The notes: generated by a model not told the origin, from the letters alone. A stretch of 64,000 nt of DNA from Fimbriimonas sp. (GCA_029866005.1 JARXAE010000002.1:1-64000), one strand, 5' to 3'. Numbered from the stretch's first letter, positions 36,706 to 46,208 are shown. Translations and numbers: made by a program.

Positions 36706-38441
36706 CGACCACCCAGCCCGGAAAGAGTTACGCCCTCGATGAAGTACCGCTGAGCGAATGCAAACAGTGCAACAACCGGGATGACGGTCAGCGTCGAGAA
36801 CGCCATCAGCAATCCTGGCTCTCCACTCCGATCTCCCTTGAAGAGCGCAAGCGAGTAGCTCAGCGGCATGTTCTCAGGTGAGTTGATGTAGATGAGTGGC
36901 CCCATGAAGTTGTTCCAAGCCCCCATAAACGTCCAGATCGCGATCACCGCAAGGGCGGGTTTGATCTGCGGAATCATGATCGACCAGAACGTCTTCACGT
37001 AGGTACACCCGTCAATCTTCGCCGCGTCCTCTAGTTCCATTGGAATCTGTGAGAAGAACTGCCGAAGCAAGAAGATGTTAAATGCCGACCCAAAGAACGC
37101 CGGAACCCAGAGCGGATACAGGGTATCGATCCAACCCAGCGTTCGGAAAATCAAGAACTGCGGAAGCAGCGTAATCGCCCCCGGAAGCATCATCGTCGCC
37201 AGCAGTATGGAGAACATCTTTTCCTTGCCGGGGAACTTCATGCGCGAGAACGCATACGCCACGATGCTTGAACCGAGAATCGTCCCGACGACGTTCATCA
37301 CAACCAAGATAAGTGTGTTCTTGACGTAAACCAGACCATTAAGCGTCTCTGGAGGCAAATAGCTCAGCGCCTCCGAGTAGTTCTCAGTCCGCAGTCCGAC
37401 ATGTCGTACGGCCTCGGTTTGGTCAGGAGAAACGGTTACGGTTGTTCCCTTCCTGGAATCAGGCTCGAGCACTTTGAGCACCCGCGATCCATCCGCCAAA
37501 CTATCCGATTCGAACCCTTTGATTATCTCGTTACCGACTTTTGCAGTGTAAACCTTTGCCTGCACCGGCACCTCTTTCAGTTCAGCTCGGTCGACCAGGA
37601 ACGTCGTACCTCGAATTGAGATCGGTTTGAAGATGTCGATCTTGACCTTGCCACCCTCCTCTCCAATTTCGAGCCCTTCCACGGTTTTGCCCTCAAAGGT
37701 GGCCTCGAAGTGCTTTTTCGCCTTGTCTGGACTGAGATAGGGAACCGTCTCAGTAACTCTAGGAATCCAAACAATTCCATTCGGCGAACTCATGTCCTTG
37801 TCCTCTTTGAATGAGGTCACCAACAAGAACACGAAGGGAACGCCAAAGACCACCGAACCCGCGAGAAGCGCGAGCTGCGTAATGATCGTCTTGCCCAGTC
37901 CCCGTGCATTCGCCGAGTGGGCAGTCACAACCATCGCCCCAACTGCAGCGATTGCTATCGCGAGGACACCGACCAAGCCCAGCAAGGAGAACGGAACCCC
38001 GCCCTCGATGATCGTGATCTTATTGGTGGGATCAGACAAGTAAAGTCCGGTAAAAACCAGAGCGGCGATGAATAAACCAAAAGCAGCCTTGAGTTTGTGA
38101 GTCCGCTCCTCAGCAGAGATAGAAGTGGTCGACTGGATCAGCCGTGTGATAATCAGTCCGGTACATGCGGCGGCCAACCAAGCCGTCCAAGGCATCACAA
38201 ACCATACAAGCGGAAGCTTGAACATGCCTGACACAAATGGCTTAGTCAGCACGACCCCTATGACCGCAAGGACGGCAGTCAAGATCGTATTTGATAACAG
38301 GTCCACCCTTGTTCGGGATGGATCAGAATCAAGTTGGCGAGTTCCAATAAAGAACAGGCGCCCAACCATTTTAAGTCCAAAGAAGATAGCCAGCCAAGAA
38401 GCAAGAACTCCAACCGCGAAAAGGGTTCCACTCGGCATCAC
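36702..38441 (-). CDS. Sugar ABC transporter permease (MalG-like) with inserted periplasmic loop
   Basis: Carbohydrate-type permease of 579 residues, about twice the usual 280. The conserved part is at the C terminus: KNTLILVVMNVVGTILGSSIVAYAFSRMKFPGKEKMF, the EAA loop (MELEDAAKIDGCTYVKTFWSI) that contacts the ATPase, and the last helices. Before it lie five extra hydrophobic segments (residues about 6-175). Between the first canonical helix (PFVFLLVTSF, about 205) and the rest there is a hydrophilic insert of about 140 residues with beta-type sequence. It overlaps the upstream fusion gene by 4 nt. No ATPase gene is nearby, so a shared MsmX/MalK-type ATPase is likely. Confidence 0.9.
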   Translation of the reverse strand: MMPSGTLFAVGVLASWLAIFFGLKMVGRLFFIGTRQLDSDPSRTRVDLLSNTILTAVLAVIGVVLTKPFVSGMFKLPLVWFVMPWTAWLAAACTGLIITRLIQSTTSISAEERTHKLKAAFGLFIAALVFTGLYLSDPTNKITIIEGGVPFSLLGLVGVLAIAIAAVGAMVVTAHSANARGLGKTIITQLALLAGSVVFGVPFVFLLVTSFKEDKDMSSPNGIVWIPRVTETVPYLSPDKAKKHFEATFEGKTVEGLEIGEEGGKVKIDIFKPISIRGTTFLVDRAELKEVPVQAKVYTAKVGNEIIKGFESDSLADGSRVLKVLEPDSRKGTTVTVSPDQTEAVRHVGLRTENYSEALSYLPPETLNGLVYVKNTLILVVMNVVGTILGSSIVAYAFSRMKFPGKEKMFSILLATMMLPGAITLLPQFLIFRTLGWIDTLYPLWVPAFFGSAFNIFLLRQFFSQIPMELEDAAKIDGCTYVKTFWSIMIPQIKPALAVIAIWTFMGAWNNFMGPLIYINSPENMPLSYSLALFKGDRSGEPGLLMAFSTLTVIPVVALFAFAQRYFIEGVTLSGLGGR

Positions 38442-40864
38442 TTCACCTCCTCATGCACCCAGCGATCTTTCAGCTTAAACTGCATGAACGTAATCATCAC
38501 AACAATGACAAAAACAAGCCAGGCTAAAGCAGACGCGTATCCCATTTTGAACAAACCAAACCCGTTGTTGAAGAGCATATAGACAGGTGTCATCATCGAG
38601 TCATCCGGTCCCACCGGACCATCCAGAGAAGGTCGCATAACGTACACGCGGTCGAACTCCTGGAGCGATCCAATAAAGCCCATTACCGTGTTAAAGAAGA
38701 CCAGTGGGGTCAGGTGCGGGAACGTGATCGACCAAAACGTCTGTTTGGCATCCGCGCCGTCCAACGAAGCCGCCTCGTACAAACTTGTCGGGACTCCCTT
38801 TAGGCCCGCAAGCCACAAAACCATTCCACTTCCGGCACCCCATAGTCCCATCAAGATCAGAGCTGGCTTACACCACTCCGCCGACTGAATCCAACCCGGC
38901 GGTTGGATGCCCATCCAGGGAGTCAGGGTCACGTTCCAGTAGGCATTGATGAGGCCCTTCACTGGCTCGGGATTCAGCACCCAAGACCACAGTACGGCAC
39001 TCGCAATGCCCGGGACAATTGCCGGTAAGTAAAAGATGGTTCGATAACCCCGAATCCCCCGGGCAGCTGCATTCAACAACAGCGCAACCAGCAGACCTGT
39101 CATCAATCCAAGTGGAACACCAACGCCCGCCAGGTAAGCCGCATTGCCCAGCGCCTTGCTCACCATCTTCCAATCGCTTCCGAACATGTCTTGGTAGTTC
39201 TTGAGTCCCACCCAGCGAGCCTCATTGAGAACGTCCCACTGAGTGAAAGTGAAGAAGAGCGACGCCATCATCGGTCCGATCGTCAGGAGCATGAACCCGA
39301 TGACCCAAGGCGAGATGAAGAGGTAAGCCCACTTCGCCTCCTGCCTCTCGAGCTTGCCAATTCGCTCCCTCTTAAACTGCCACACAAAGAAACCGATAAA
39401 CCCAGCGAGTCCGAGCACCCCAACCAAGCCCGGAAGCCGCAAGTCAATCACGGGATACTGGCTCTTGTTGTGAAAGGCGTCGAGATCGCGCTGAACATTT
39501 GCCTGGGCCGAGGCGAGCGCCTTCTGGCTCGACTCCTTACCAAAACAAGCCGCTTCCATCGCCCGAACGTGCTCTTGCCAAATCAGCTGCCCAACGAAGG
39601 TCGCCGGACGAATTCGGCTGTAGTTCGCCATCTCAGTGTGCATCGCGAGTGCCTGGCCATAGTTTCCGAACTTAGGCGCAAATCTCTCGGAGGCTTCCTC
39701 ATTGCCTTCTTTGTGAGCCATTTGGCGAGGCATAAAGGTGCGATCTCTAAGTTTCTCCCAAGCTGCCTGCGCCGAATACTCGATCATCCGCCCCTCTTTC
39801 GAGGTCATAAACTTGATGAAACGCCAGGCATCATCTGGATTTCTCGCACCCTTCGGAATCGCTAAAGACGAACCCCCAACCCAAGTAATAAATTGATCCT
39901 TCTCTTCCTTGAATCGCCCGATCTTATTGTAACGATCGTCAGGAACGGGTGGCGGGGCGCACTGGAAATCAAGCGAAGGCGAGTAGCGTGCAAGATCGTT
40001 CAAAATCCATTCGCCGTCGATCTTCATCGCGACCTGACCAAGGATGAAAGGGTCGTTCTCTTTGCCCTGGAATCCGCTCTTGAACTTCTCCGAGTTCTCG
40101 TAGCCCCCTACAATCTTGTAGCCCTCGACCATGAAGTCCAGAGCCTCACGCGCCTCGGGCGTATCCATAGTACATTTCTTGCCGTCCTTACTCAGGAACG
40201 CGGCATTGTTCATGAACGCAAACATGTAAAGCCAGGAGTTACCGAAATTTGGCATGAAGCCAGCCCGAATCAACCGACCATTCTTGTCTAATTTGGTAAT
40301 TGCTTTGCTGTATTTGAGCAACTCTGACCATGTGCGGGGCGGCCGAGTAGGATCACACCCATTTCGTACAAGCTCCGACTCACTTTCTTTAAAAATTTTA
40401 CGATTCCAATACAAGACTCGATTATCAGCCCCGGTGGGGATCGCATATGTCTGGCCTTCGTACTGAGCCTCCGCCCAAGTCGCTGGATAGTATTGGTCAG
40501 GCGTTGGGCAAAGCGGATCCTTGCCTTTGTCCTTGGCGATGTAGTCGTTTAAGGAGAGGAACGCACCTCGTGAAGCCCAGTCCGAAATTGTGAATCGGTC
40601 TTGACTGATCACGTCCGGGGCTACGTTACCAACGATCGAAGTCATCAGCTTTTGGGGGTCCATCCGACCTGCTCCCATACTCAGGAGTTTGATCTTGAGG
40701 TCCGGGTTCCGTCGCTCGAACTCCCTGAGAACCGCATCCTGCCCTTTTGAGTCCGGCCCCATCGAAAGCCCCCAGAAAACAACCTCGCGGCGCGCCGGCT
40801 GAGCGCTCACGCTTACCAGCAGCCCTAAAAGGCAACCAACGACAGAAAGAAAGCGGCTCATCAT
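38438..40864 (-). CDS. Fused sugar-binding protein and MalF-like ABC permease
   Basis: An 808-residue single chain. After a signal peptide (MMSRFLSVVGCLLGLLVSVSA) comes a family 1 solute-binding domain (EVVFWGLSMG ... APDVISQDRF ... YAIPTGADNRVLYWN ... GGSSLAIPKGARNPDDAWRFIKFM), up to about residue 470. It is then joined through a helix to a full MalF-type permease with its own EAA loop (LYEAASLDGADAKQTFWSI). The binding protein is thus tethered at a fixed one-to-one ratio. The ORF-track start is a TTG at 40897; the ATG at 40864 or 40861 fits the signal peptide better. The partner permease follows with a 4-nt overlap. Confidence 0.92.
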   Translation of the reverse strand: MMSRFLSVVGCLLGLLVSVSAQPARREVVFWGLSMGPDSKGQDAVLREFERRNPDLKIKLLSMGAGRMDPQKLMTSIVGNVAPDVISQDRFTISDWASRGAFLSLNDYIAKDKGKDPLCPTPDQYYPATWAEAQYEGQTYAIPTGADNRVLYWNRKIFKESESELVRNGCDPTRPPRTWSELLKYSKAITKLDKNGRLIRAGFMPNFGNSWLYMFAFMNNAAFLSKDGKKCTMDTPEAREALDFMVEGYKIVGGYENSEKFKSGFQGKENDPFILGQVAMKIDGEWILNDLARYSPSLDFQCAPPPVPDDRYNKIGRFKEEKDQFITWVGGSSLAIPKGARNPDDAWRFIKFMTSKEGRMIEYSAQAAWEKLRDRTFMPRQMAHKEGNEEASERFAPKFGNYGQALAMHTEMANYSRIRPATFVGQLIWQEHVRAMEAACFGKESSQKALASAQANVQRDLDAFHNKSQYPVIDLRLPGLVGVLGLAGFIGFFVWQFKRERIGKLERQEAKWAYLFISPWVIGFMLLTIGPMMASLFFTFTQWDVLNEARWVGLKNYQDMFGSDWKMVSKALGNAAYLAGVGVPLGLMTGLLVALLLNAAARGIRGYRTIFYLPAIVPGIASAVLWSWVLNPEPVKGLINAYWNVTLTPWMGIQPPGWIQSAEWCKPALILMGLWGAGSGMVLWLAGLKGVPTSLYEAASLDGADAKQTFWSITFPHLTPLVFFNTVMGFIGSLQEFDRVYVMRPSLDGPVGPDDSMMTPVYMLFNNGFGLFKMGYASALAWLVFVIVVMITFMQFKLKDRWVHEEVK

Positions 40865-40899
40865 CGAACTCAGAACCATTATTACACTAGTTTGCAATT

Positions 40900-40919
40900 T
40901 TGTGAATACGAATTCACAA
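40900..40919. promoter_or_regulatory. 20-bp palindromic operator with central CG (LacI-type pattern)
   Basis: TTGTGAAT-ACGA-ATTCACAA: perfect 8-bp arms around a centre holding CG on the dyad axis. It lies between the divergent ABC fusion gene and the MFS gene. Symmetric sites with a central CpG are usual for LacI-family sugar regulators. The regulator gene is not in the window. Confidence 0.6.
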
Positions 40920-40966
40920 GTTCATTTTCTCAAAATCAAGACTCGATAGGTATTCTCAACTTCCGT

Positions 40967-42244
40967 ATGTCAGACCCTGCTACAACGAAAAAAAACTCTC
41001 CCTCGTTGTTGCCACTGATCTTCACTGTCTTCCTTGATCTTCTCGGCTTTGCGATGTTTATCCCTGACCTCCAACTGCGAGGCGAGGGTTTAGCTACTCA
41101 GTTTCTTGGGAAACCCAGCACCGCCGTCGAGGTAGGGCTGATGGTTGGTTTCGGTCAATCTGTCTACTCCATCGCTCAACTTCTCACCGGGACTTGGCTT
41201 GGTCGGCTCAGCGACATCAAAGGTAGAAGAATCATCCTTTTGGGATCGAGTGCACTAAGCGTCTTCGCCTACGCTCTCTACGCCCACGCCGACACCATCT
41301 GGCTCCTATGGCTCTCACGCGCGCTCAGCGGAATCGCCGCCGCGAACCTGGGTGTTGCCTTCGCCTATGTTGCTGATGTCACCACACCCGAAGAGCGCGG
41401 TCCAAAACTCGGACTCTTGGGAGCCGCATTTGGAGTCGGGTTCATTATTGGTCCTGCTCTCGGTGCCGGACTTCTGGTCCTGGGGAAAGACAGCCCATTG
41501 CTGCTCGGATACACCGCCGCGATCCTCTCCGCCATTAACTTCGTCCTGATCTACTTGCTTGTCAAAGAGTCAAACACCACCCGCCAGGATGCTGGCAAAA
41601 AGTCTTTTATCACAACTCTCAGAGAAGCCCTCAACGTTCCTGGGCTGGCCATCCTGCTCGGAATGTTCTTCATGATGAACCTCACGTTCACCAACCTCGA
41701 GACCACCTACTTCCGACTGCTCGCTGATCCAAATTGGATCTTCAAGGTTGCCCAAGAAAACGTCAAAACCTTCGGCTCGGTCATCCTCCTCGTCGTCGGA
41801 ATCACGGGAGCGATCACCCAAGGCGGCCTTTCCCGCGTCATCATTCCTAAGCTGGGTGAACTCAAAACGGTCCGGATTTTCTACACCGCGTTCATTCCCG
41901 TCTTCGCCTCCGTCCCGTACATTCCCATGTACTTCCCCGGCATCTTCGGAACCATCGCTCTCGGACTGACGAACGGTCTGGCGATGCCCAGCATGAATAG
42001 CCTCGTGTCTCGCCGCGCACCACGTGAGATGCAGGGCAGCATCATGGGTCTCACCCAGTCTCTCGGCTCGCTGGCCCGCATCATTGGTCCCCTTTTTGCG
42101 AACTGGCTCTTCCAGATGAAGCCGAGTTATCCCTACCTCTACGGCGCGGCTCTCGCTCTGATCCCCGCCGTCCTCGCATGGTTTGTTTTGAAACCATCAG
42201 ACCCAGCAACCGACAATGAACCGACCGTCGGCATCGCGCACTAG
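40967..42244 (+). CDS. MFS transporter, DHA1/TetA-like
   Basis: Twelve-helix transporter of 425 residues. The start at 40967 (MSDPATTKK) is preferred, as the ORF-track extension is polar and lies in the promoter. The loop between helices 2 and 3, GTWLGRLSDIKGRRIILLG, is the MFS signature, and the second-half region GALGAGLLVLG is typical of the tetracycline/multidrug branch. It is divergent from the sugar ABC genes and shares the palindromic site with them, so sugar or drug export are both possible. Substrate unknown. Confidence 0.87.
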   Translation: MSDPATTKKNSPSLLPLIFTVFLDLLGFAMFIPDLQLRGEGLATQFLGKPSTAVEVGLMVGFGQSVYSIAQLLTGTWLGRLSDIKGRRIILLGSSALSVFAYALYAHADTIWLLWLSRALSGIAAANLGVAFAYVADVTTPEERGPKLGLLGAAFGVGFIIGPALGAGLLVLGKDSPLLLGYTAAILSAINFVLIYLLVKESNTTRQDAGKKSFITTLREALNVPGLAILLGMFFMMNLTFTNLETTYFRLLADPNWIFKVAQENVKTFGSVILLVVGITGAITQGGLSRVIIPKLGELKTVRIFYTAFIPVFASVPYIPMYFPGIFGTIALGLTNGLAMPSMNSLVSRRAPREMQGSIMGLTQSLGSLARIIGPLFANWLFQMKPSYPYLYGAALALIPAVLAWFVLKPSDPATDNEPTVGIAH

Positions 42245-42246
42245 GT

Positions 42247-42252
42247 TAATAT
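42247..42252 (+). promoter_or_regulatory. -10 hexamer TAATAT for leaderless small membrane gene
   Basis: TAATAT, 7-nt spacer, ATG at 42260. It lies immediately after the stop of the upstream MFS gene. Confidence 0.4.
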
Positions 42253-42259
42253 GAATGGA

Positions 42260-42607
42260 ATGAGCGACGAACTCACTGAAGAGGAAAGCACTCACCAAGG
42301 CAAAAACTCGGGATCCATCCCGCCACGACGGCGCGACTGGCTCGGCTCACTCGTTGGACTCGCTATCTTCCTCGGCGGAATTGCTCTCATCGTGATGGTC
42401 TTCCGGCTGGCGTACGATATGTACAAAGTTCCCCCCAAGGTCGCTCTAAAAATCGAACCCGGCAAACCCCTCGACGTCGCCACCACCGTCAACGCCCTCG
42501 CTGACATCGTCGTCAAAATCGTCTTCCTCCTCTTCATGGCAGGCTCGGGCTCAATGGTCGCCAACCGAGGAATTTACTTGTACTCAAAGAGCCGTGGCAG
42601 GCACTAA
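42260..42607 (+). CDS. Small two-helix membrane protein, unknown
   Basis: Protein of 115 residues with an acidic then basic cytoplasmic N terminus and two hydrophobic segments (LVGLAIFLGGIALIVMVFRL and IVVKIVFLLFMAGSGSMVA). I do not recognise a family. The ATG at 42260 is preferred because of the TAATAT hexamer; 42251 is an in-frame alternative. It follows the MFS gene by 15 nt. Confidence 0.65.
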   Translation: MSDELTEEESTHQGKNSGSIPPRRRDWLGSLVGLAIFLGGIALIVMVFRLAYDMYKVPPKVALKIEPGKPLDVATTVNALADIVVKIVFLLFMAGSGSMVANRGIYLYSKSRGRH

Positions 42608-42723
42608 GTCCTAACCCTCTTTGCCAGGTTTTCCACAGATAGATAATGTGCTAACCAAACCCTTCAGTGGTGTGTTAGACTCCGTTACAATTCGAATTCT
42701 GTTCGGGTGTTTTGGTATTCGTT

Positions 42724-43407
42724 ATGATAACGGCAAATCGATTCCTTATTGGTGCAATGATCCTAGGCGGAGCAACGCTCAGCCAGGCACAAACTCTTAG
42801 CTACTGGGTGAACAAAACGGGCGACGCCTCGAACCTCACTCCCTCAACAATTTACGTCATGCCAAACTCGACAATCTCTCTGGCTGTCTACGCGCAAACG
42901 TCAGGCATGGGCAATCTCATCGGACTTGACACCTTGTTCGGGTACGACCAAACGTCTACAGTTGGTGCGAGCGCTACTCCGGCAGGTAGCGGTCTTAGCT
43001 TCAATTCAATTTCTTGGAATGCACCCTTCTCGACAGGTGACCTCAGCGTCCAGCAAGGTGGCGGCTTCGGAGCATCCGGAACCCGTCCCTACGGAACCTA
43101 CGCAAGTTCGACGTTGCTGACTGGCAACTTCGGATCATTAGACGGAGCCGGCGCAAAAGTTTTCGACATCGTTCTCAATATCGGCGCTCTCGCCAACGGT
43201 GACTCCCGAACCGTAACTGTGTTCTCCGCAATGAACGGCGCGAACCCCGCCGACAACTGGAGCTCCTCCGCGCTGAACGAATCGTTCACCGCCGCGGGTT
43301 CCAGCAACTACACAGTCAACATCGAAGTCGTCCCCGAGCCGGCAACCCTCGCCGTCCTCGGCCTCGGCCTCGCCACCCTCGCGCGACGAAAGAGGAACAC
43401 AGCATGA
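42724..43407 (+). CDS. PEP-CTERM sorting domain protein
   Basis: Exported protein of 227 residues. It has a signal peptide (FLIGAMILGGATLSQAQ), a Ser/Thr/Gly/Asn-rich body that looks like a cohesin-type or jelly-roll beta domain, and a C-terminal VPEPATLAVLGLGLATLARRKR, the PEP-CTERM signal for exosortase-type surface sorting. It overlaps the next gene in an ATGA junction, so the two secreted proteins are co-expressed. The ORF-track TTG start is replaced here by the first ATG. No exosortase gene is in the window. Confidence 0.88.
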   Translation: MITANRFLIGAMILGGATLSQAQTLSYWVNKTGDASNLTPSTIYVMPNSTISLAVYAQTSGMGNLIGLDTLFGYDQTSTVGASATPAGSGLSFNSISWNAPFSTGDLSVQQGGGFGASGTRPYGTYASSTLLTGNFGSLDGAGAKVFDIVLNIGALANGDSRTVTVFSAMNGANPADNWSSSALNESFTAAGSSNYTVNIEVVPEPATLAVLGLGLATLARRKRNTA

Positions 43408-45812
43408 AACTAACTGCAGCCTTTTCAATCCTCTCCCTCTCCTTGCTAGCTGGAGCGTTCGCTCAAGATCGTGTTGGTAAACCGATCACGCTGAAATCCG
43501 CGCCGATCAGGGTGACGACCGCCGAGATTATGAGAGTAACCGCTGTGTTGGGACCACAAAAGTGGTACGAGACCAAGCGAAATGAGGTCGAAGTCGACCG
43601 AGAAAATTTACCAGGTGCTCCTGGTGCCCCTCCTGTCTCTTCCTGGCCCTTCGGCGAAAAGGTAGATCTTGGTCGGGAAGCAAATCCCTTGGCGAAGATA
43701 ATTCCGGGTAAGGGTGGCATAAACACACCGCTTTTCAGCCTTGGTTTGAGCTTTAATGGTCCAACATATCCAGCAGGCGGTGGACCGGTTCCACCCGATA
43801 GCACGGGCGACGTCAGCCCATCCACAGTGCTCATCGCATCGAACGGTCAAATCAAGTCGTACACTAAATCTGGCGCGGCAGGAGCTCTTAGCACAACAGA
43901 CTCTTCTTTCTTCGCCTCAGTTCGAGGCGGATCCGGACTCAGCGATCCTAGAGTCGTCTTTGATCGGATCAGCCAACGCTGGTTCGTTGAGGAAATTACA
44001 ACTTCTCTAGCGGACGGCAATAACAGGATTCTTCTTGCGGTCAGTGACAGTGAGAACATTACTGCCTCGACCGTATGGAACTACTACTCATTTGTCCAAA
44101 ATGTGGGCGGAGGTGCGAACGGTCTTGCTGATTATGCCACCCTCGCCGTCGACGCGAATGCAATTTACATCGGCACAAATGTGTTCGCTGGGGGAAGTAG
44201 TTTCATCGGTTGCGACGTCTTCGTCATTCGGAAGAGTTCCGTGCTCAGTGGCGGTCCAATGGTTGTTACCCCTTTCCACACGATCACGCCTGCAAGCGGA
44301 GCAGGAATATACACCCCGTGGGGATGCACAAATGACGACCCAACTGCAACGTCAGGGTTGATCGTCGGCGTGGACAATGCTGCCTTCAATCTGATACAGA
44401 CCAGAAGGGTTAATAATCCCGGCGGGACTCCTACTTTGAGCGCTGCAGTTTCGATCACTGTCCCGACAACTCGATTCCCGATTGCGATGCCGATTTCGAC
44501 ATCAGCGGCCACCACAGGATCGGTGGATTCTTTAGACGATCGGATGTTTTACACTCGAATCTACAAGAATCAGACAACCGGCGTGCGGTCACTTTGGACC
44601 GCTCATAACATCGGTGTAGACGCCTCTGGCGTAGCAGGAAGTTCGAACAACCGCACCGCGTCGCGTTGGTACGAGATCGGTGATCCTTTCGGAACTCCAA
44701 CGTTGGTGCAAGCCGGAACAGCGTATGACAATGCCGCGAGCAACCCAAGATTCTGCACGATTCCTTCAATTGCGATGAACCTCCAAGGTCATGCATTTGC
44801 CGGATTCTCGCTCGGCAATGTCGCTAATTCGCCAGGGCTAGGTGGTGCATTTCGGCTCTCCGGTTCGACCCTGGGAACGATAGGAAATCCGACATCTCTC
44901 GTGTCAGGAGCAAATTACTATAACATCCAGTCCGGTACAGCATTTGGAAAGCGATGGGGCGACTACTCGACAACCGTAGTTGATCCGGCGGACGGAATGA
45001 CTATCTGGACATTCCAAGAAATTGTGAGCGCAAACAACCAATGGGGTGTTCGAGCGGCAAAGATGATGGCTCCAGTTCCGACGGCCACGATGTCGGCAAC
45101 GAACATCACCCAGGGTGCAACGCAGAACATCACGATCGACGGAACGGGCTTCTTCGATCCGGATGTCAGCTACCCTAATCACCTCAGCATCAACGCTGGA
45201 GCTGGAGTCACTGTGAACTCGTTCACCTGGACCCCAACCCAGATCATCGCCAACGTCACCGTTGCCGAATCAGCCGCCCTCGGAGCCCGTAACGTCACCC
45301 TTACCAACCCCGATGGACAATCGATTACCGTCACGAGCGGAATCACCGTCACTCAGCTCGTCAAAAACGTCAACGGATCGCTGACGCTCTCGAACTACCT
45401 TGGTTCAAGTGCCAACCTTACGTTCACGATCGAGCTTCGAAATGCAACGACAAACGCAGTCATCCAAACCGTCAACCTATCCGGTCTCGGCGCAGGAAAC
45501 ACGTTCGCGTTCACCACGACCCAACTCTCGGGCAACTACAAGCTCAGAGTCAAAGCTGGCAAGCGATTCCTTGGTGTTGTAAATAACGTCACTCTCAGCC
45601 TCAGCGGTGCTAGCGGACTCAGCTACACCTTGACGAACGGCGACGTGGACGGTAACAACACCGTCAACAACACCGACTTCACCCTCTTGCGCGCAGTGTG
45701 GGGATCAACCGGTAACGGCGCGAATGACGGAGCCGACCTTAACGGGGACGGAACCGTCGGCAACCTAGACTTTGCCATTCTAAGAGCAAATCTAGGCCAA
45801 AGCGGACAGTGA
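43404..45812 (+). CDS. Large secreted protein with TIG domain and dockerin-like repeats
   Basis: Protein of 802 residues with a clear signal peptide (MKLTAAFSILSLSLLAGAFA). Residues about 100-570 form a beta-rich repeat region of unknown class. Residues about 570-650 resemble an IPT/TIG immunoglobulin-like domain (TATMSATNITQGATQNITI). The C terminus holds two calcium-binding dockerin type I-like segments (GDVDGNNTVNNTDFTLLRAVWG and ADLNGDGTVGNLDFAILRANLG). In this type of organism such dockerins probably act in surface attachment rather than a cellulosome. It is translationally coupled to the PEP-CTERM gene. Confidence 0.85.
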   Translation: MKLTAAFSILSLSLLAGAFAQDRVGKPITLKSAPIRVTTAEIMRVTAVLGPQKWYETKRNEVEVDRENLPGAPGAPPVSSWPFGEKVDLGREANPLAKIIPGKGGINTPLFSLGLSFNGPTYPAGGGPVPPDSTGDVSPSTVLIASNGQIKSYTKSGAAGALSTTDSSFFASVRGGSGLSDPRVVFDRISQRWFVEEITTSLADGNNRILLAVSDSENITASTVWNYYSFVQNVGGGANGLADYATLAVDANAIYIGTNVFAGGSSFIGCDVFVIRKSSVLSGGPMVVTPFHTITPASGAGIYTPWGCTNDDPTATSGLIVGVDNAAFNLIQTRRVNNPGGTPTLSAAVSITVPTTRFPIAMPISTSAATTGSVDSLDDRMFYTRIYKNQTTGVRSLWTAHNIGVDASGVAGSSNNRTASRWYEIGDPFGTPTLVQAGTAYDNAASNPRFCTIPSIAMNLQGHAFAGFSLGNVANSPGLGGAFRLSGSTLGTIGNPTSLVSGANYYNIQSGTAFGKRWGDYSTTVVDPADGMTIWTFQEIVSANNQWGVRAAKMMAPVPTATMSATNITQGATQNITIDGTGFFDPDVSYPNHLSINAGAGVTVNSFTWTPTQIIANVTVAESAALGARNVTLTNPDGQSITVTSGITVTQLVKNVNGSLTLSNYLGSSANLTFTIELRNATTNAVIQTVNLSGLGAGNTFAFTTTQLSGNYKLRVKAGKRFLGVVNNVTLSLSGASGLSYTLTNGDVDGNNTVNNTDFTLLRAVWGSTGNGANDGADLNGDGTVGNLDFAILRANLGQSGQ

Positions 45813-45826
45813 GTTAACCCTTCCAA

Positions 45827-45858
45827 AAAGCCCCTCTCGCCGACGTGAGAGGGGCTTT
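45827..45858 (+). terminator. Rho-independent terminator after dockerin-like gene
   Basis: AAAGCCCCTCTC pairs with GAGAGGGGCTTT across an 8-nt loop, 15 nt after the stop codon, and is followed by TGTCATTT. Confidence 0.8.
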
Positions 45859-45923
45859 GTCATTTGCTGTTGGAATCAATGGCCCACTTCGTGCGTCATA
45901 ATCAAAGCAAAGCAATCGGAACC

Positions 45924-46208
45924 ATGTTCCAGGCACTACCGCTCCTCATCCTGATGATCCTTCAGGGGCTGGGTTCGCACAGCGGTGCGAACACCCAAAG
46001 CCTCGAAGTTCAGTTGCGTCTCCAAAACCGCTTCTACGCATCAGTCATCAAGCAAGAGCGCGAGCAACAAGAACTGCAAGCTCCCCAGGAAGAAGCCGCC
46101 AAACCTAAGGTCGCTTTTATCCAACCCGCCAGCTTTCGCGAGTGCACCAAGCTCAAACAGTCCGGTTTCGCAACCTCGCTGCGCTCCCGAGACGGCCCGA
46201 CGAGCTAA
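45924..46208 (+). CDS. Small secreted or anchored protein, unknown
   Basis: Protein of 94 residues from the ATG at 45924. It has a hydrophobic N terminus (ALPLLILMILQGLG) and a Gln/Glu-rich, probably helical middle (KQEREQQELQAPQEE). No family is recognised. It lies between a terminator and secA, 77 nt upstream of the secA ATG and in the same direction. The longer ORF-track start adds 20 residues without hydrophobicity. Coding status is moderately likely only. Confidence 0.5.
   Translation: MFQALPLLILMILQGLGSHSGANTQSLEVQLRLQNRFYASVIKQEREQQELQAPQEEAAKPKVAFIQPASFRECTKLKQSGFATSLRSRDGPTS

Noticed and set aside
43404-45812. Cellulosome component because of dockerin repeats
   Set aside because: No cohesin scaffold or catalytic glycosidase domain; isolated dockerin-like segments are common on surface proteins in such genomes.
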